A stretch of DNA of 64,000 nt from Histomonas meleagridis (Eukaryota > Parabasalia > Tritrichomonadida > Dientamoebidae). A model generated the notes under the pieces. That model saw nothing but the letters and a program-made list of their open reading frames with translations. It did not search any database and was not told the DNA's origin. The position numbers and the translations under genes were made by a program. Positions 61,069 through 64,000 of this stretch are shown one piece after another (the stretch's first letter is position 1; each line of letters opens with the position of its first letter). The stretch lies in contig WSYJ01000092.1 of NCBI GenBank assembly GCA_020186115.1, positions 93,501-157,500 on the forward strand, given 5' to 3'.

Positions 61069-62225
61069 AAATATTTATTTTTTAGTCAATCTCAATAAAT
61101 GAACTTTATAAATTCTCTGTTTTTTAATTCCAATTTTTTCAAATGATAAAACAATTTGCAGAAGGCGTATCAACACTAATACACTTTTAATAAACTAGCA
61201 CTAAGATGACTTAAGTTAAGTCCACTTGATATAACAACAAAATTTTCTCAATAAAATGTCATTTTTTTAAGTGGAGCAATTTTTTTATTTATAAACATAT
61301 GTTCTATATCCAAATATGTTGTTGCAAAATAATGTTATGCTTTACGTTTAAATGCTTCTAAAAAATATCCTATTTTAGACGAGATATTAACATTTTAAAA
61401 CATAAGTTATTCAAAAGTGACAGTCACTGTAAATCAAATAAGAAAAATCACCTTTAAAGTTTTTTTCTCAAGATTTCACTAATGATTTAAAAAGACCATT
61501 TATTGCCCCAAAATGTTTCTTTTTTGTCCCAAATGAAAAGCCCTAGTAAATAATAGAGTATAAAGAATAACTCAAAAGAGAAAAGGAAATTACAACTAAT
61601 GAAAAGAAAATTAATAGAACATGTTTTGGAATTAAATATGTCAAAAAAGTTTTTATGAATAAGAAAAATAAAAAAATTAAGCATCTTAAAGAATAGAATC
61701 TCAAGAAAATTAAATGTAAATGAAAAGAAAAAGAATAAAATATTTTATTAACAAAAATCCACTAAATAAAATTATTAAACATGATAAATAAGTTAAAAAT
61801 GTCTTACATTTATATCAATTTCATCATTTTTTTTATCCATTTTGATGATTTTTGATTTCTAAAATGAATTCTTTTTATTGTAATAACAGAACAACAATAT
61901 TTGTTTTCTTCTAAAGATATCTGAAACATTCAAAAAATTGATCCATTTCAAACATTAAGAAGAAATCCAAAAGAATTATAAAAATATTACACAATGTGAA
62001 TGTGAATAACGTTGAACGTAGAAGAGTTTTTTATTAAAAAAAAATATGTTTTGACAAATGAAGAAAATAACTTAAATTTGAACTAGAGGAATTTTTTCCA
62101 CTGAAAAATTGATTTTAATTGATGTTCTACATGTTTGATTTACACCATTTCTTACAGTGTGTGATTTTTTTAGAATAAAAATTAAAAGAAAACTCAAAGG
62201 AAAAAAAAATAAGGCCAAAAAGCCT
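61069..62225. other. Intergenic region
   Basis: No convincing gene. A weak Lys/Asn-rich open stretch on the plus strand near 61590-61700 may be relic coding sequence. Confidence 0.35.
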
Positions 62226-62480
62226 TTAGTTGAGTTGCTTATGCTGAATAAGAGCATTTGATGAGTTAAGAACAAGTTCGAACTCAAAATCTCTTCCGGG
62301 ACATGAGTTAGTTACAAGAATTATATTTGACTTGATATTACCATCTTGTAATTGATCAACAGTTTTAATTTCCTTCAAAACAAATGGAAATATTTGATCT
62401 ACCATCGTGTTCAACAATTTGATAGACTTTTCAACAATCTGTTGGGCTTCTTGAGAATTAGTATCAATTGAACGTGACAT
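62226..62480 (-). CDS. Small hypothetical protein
   Basis: An 84-residue frame with an ATG at 62480. It reads MSRSIDTNSQEAQQIVEKSIKLL.., an amphipathic helix, then a mixed strand-like half (NIILVTNSCPGRDFEFELVL). No membrane segment, no family I know. Support: normal residue mix rather than AT-codon noise, and a short upstream region with the palindrome TTGCACGTGCAA immediately before the ATG. It may be a real small gene or the remnant of a longer one. Confidence 0.45.
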   Translation of the reverse strand: MSRSIDTNSQEAQQIVEKSIKLLNTMVDQIFPFVLKEIKTVDQLQDGNIKSNIILVTNSCPGRDFEFELVLNSSNALIQHKQLN

Positions 62481-62482
62481 GC

Positions 62483-62494
62483 TTGCACGTGCAA
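62483..62494. promoter_or_regulatory. 12-bp palindrome with an E-box core
   Basis: TTGCACGTGCAA is a perfect palindrome three bases upstream of the ATG at 62480 and contains CACGTG. A binding site is possible; the function is unknown. Confidence 0.35.
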
Positions 62495-63601
62495 ATTGAA
62501 AAAGTATATTTTGATCGTCAAGATTCTCAAAAAGTTATACAAACACGTTTATTAAGACGTTAAATTCATACACAAACCTCCAGAAAAATGTCAAATTAAC
62601 GGTCTTTTCTACGAACATATAAATCATATTGAAAAATATCTCATCTTCAGCCTAAAATTTTTATTAGCTTTATGTAATTAGTTAGAAGGCGTTTAAAAAA
62701 TAAAATTTTCATGATTTAAAGAATAACGCATAAATATTAAATTTTGATATTTCGAAAATTTTATTTTCTTTTTAAAGCATTTTCTTGATAGCAAAGTTAA
62801 ATTGGGTCATTATTTCGTCAAATGAAATTTTTCCAAAATTTAAAGCACTTTTACAATCGATTAAAAGTGACAAAAATTACATGTAAAAAAAATGCCTCTC
62901 AATATAAAAATATTTTTTGAGAGATCCTCAACTTCAAATCTAGCAATATTTTTGTTAATAATATTTTTAAGTTAAGAATGTAATAGGAAGGAGATGACAA
63001 AAATTGTTATTATGAAATGTTGAGTGTTCAATCTTTTTAGATGTTATCTAATTTCGACCATACATTTTTAGGAATCTTGAAATATTTCCTATATAGTAAT
63101 ATTGTAAATTGGTTATATTTATTTTGTAAATTATTATTTGATAATATTTTTACTAAATTTTTGAGAAAAAGTTAAAATATATGAAAAAATCTACTTTTCC
63201 AACAATTAATCAAGTATAACTTTTTATACCATTTTCATTTCATTTTTGGCCAAAAAAAATGGCCAAATATGGTTTCAAAATGATATTTATTTAGTGATTT
63301 AACATTTATTTAAATAAATTCATATAGGAATGCACTTTATTTTGAAGTTGAAAAAAAGTGATATAGAAATCTATGCATGAAATCTATGCTAAAAAGATTG
63401 TATCGGTTTACGTAATTATTGTTTTCTATAGGTTTATTTTTTTATTATTATCACCAGTATTCGAGATTATATAGGGACAAAAAAAAATCTCTTTGCATTA
63501 TGAAAAAATAGTTTCCTATTAATTTATTATACATTCATATATAAAAACAGAATCTATAAAGGAATACAATTCAATTTGCAAATATAAATTACATATAATA
63601 C
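62495..63601. other. Intergenic region
   Basis: No gene on either strand. AT-rich with poly-A and poly-T runs; an AACGGT word at 62598-62603. Confidence 0.4.
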
Positions 63602-64000
63602 TTATTCATCTAATAATTTATTATTTTTTATCATTTGACTTGGTTTTTCCAATTCATTTTTTTCATTTTCCAGATTTATTTGTTGTATTTCTTGATCAAG
63701 AAGTTTTTTATCCATTAACAACATTTGTTTTTCATTTTTAAATTTACTTGTTTTTCTTAAAAGTGAACGAATTTCTGATTTTCCTGAATGCAAAGAAATT
63801 GATGATCTTTTCAAAGTCTATATATCTCTAAGAATTTTTCTTACCTGCGTTTCGTGTTGACTTTTGAAGGTTACATAAATTTATCTTTGATAACGTCACA
63901 GATTCATTTGATGCTTTTCGTTCCGTTCTGTAATTTCTTTGTTATAGTCGTCCAATTCCTTCGTTTTGAGATTTGTGATGAATTTCGACTTATGAAATGA
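63602..64000 (-). pseudogene. Coiled-coil gene remnant running off the right edge
   Basis: Reading leftward from the window edge, a frame open at 64000 gives FHKSKFITNLKTKELDDYNK.. and stops at about 63893. The same frame after further stops reaches the 63602-63814 stretch (LKRSSISLHSGKSEIRSLL..LLDQEIQQINLENEKNELEK), which has no ATG near its beginning. All pieces are helical and charged. Either a pseudogene, or the last part of a gene with an interruption that I cannot resolve at the edge. Confidence 0.4.

Noticed and set aside
63815-63843. Possible 27-nt mini-intron (GTAAG..TATAG) on the minus strand
   Set aside because: It would be in frame, but lacks the GTATGT and CTAAC signals and the upstream frame has further stops.

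Overview
This 64 kb window is nuclear DNA of a parabasalid protist, most likely a trichomonad such as Tritrichomonas or Trichomonas. The evidence is mixed. The DNA is very AT-rich and nearly all genes are single uninterrupted frames. Two genes encode BspA-like leucine-rich-repeat surface proteins with one C-terminal membrane anchor, and ankyrin proteins are abundant. There is a mariner element, many stops overlap a TAAA poly(A)-type signal, and some starts lie just after an initiator-like TCA-Y-W site. One spliceosomal intron opens GTATGT and ends in a fused branch-point/3' splice motif (TCTAACACATAG) of trichomonad type. Exportin-1, ARPC2, a formin and a golgin rule out a prokaryote.

Layout. 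0.9-2.9 kb is a graveyard: an Hsp70 relic beside an unrecognised decayed gene. 3.6-9 kb has a large BspA-like protein divergent from a TMEM62-like metallophosphoesterase. 9-10 kb is gene-poor, with a BspA relic, a long inverted repeat and a GC-rich palindrome. 10.3-24 kb carries a CK2-like kinase, an RNase P/MRP Rpp21-like subunit, an acidic protein, a long coiled-coil protein, a DUF5765-like membrane protein, an intron-containing SNF1/BRSK-like kinase, a PIG-B-like mannosyltransferase, NAD(P)HX dehydratase and a PAP2 lipid phosphatase. 23.7-25.3 kb is another decayed gene. 25.5-29.4 kb has two head-to-head ABCB half-transporters, one with a frameshift in a poly-T run. 29.7-40.5 kb holds an ArfGAP, a circularly permuted GTPase, an orphan beta-solenoid-like protein, a Diaphanous-type formin, an auxin-efflux-carrier-like transporter and a beta-helix/RING protein.

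40.9-43.2 kb is the mobile and repetitive part: a 1300-bp mariner with perfect 30-bp inverted repeats and a transposase frame broken only by two TAA stops, then about 800 bp of minisatellite made of 35- and 38-bp units. 43.2-48 kb holds exportin-1, ARPC2 and a gene resembling a bacterial/phage family. 49.5-60 kb has a large ankyrin protein, a second BspA-like protein, an RNase III, a GRIP golgin and a CaaX-ended CK1 kinase. 60.2-64 kb is mostly relics, including an ankyrin gene whose repeats are split by noncoding spacers.

There is no operon logic. Genes are monocistronic, often divergent with 80-375 bp between starts or tail to tail. Recurring themes are surface and membrane biology, actin nucleation, Golgi/Arf traffic, and kinases. 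Several frames can be opened at TTG or GTG; for those I give the first ATG. Nothing here is confirmed by a database search.
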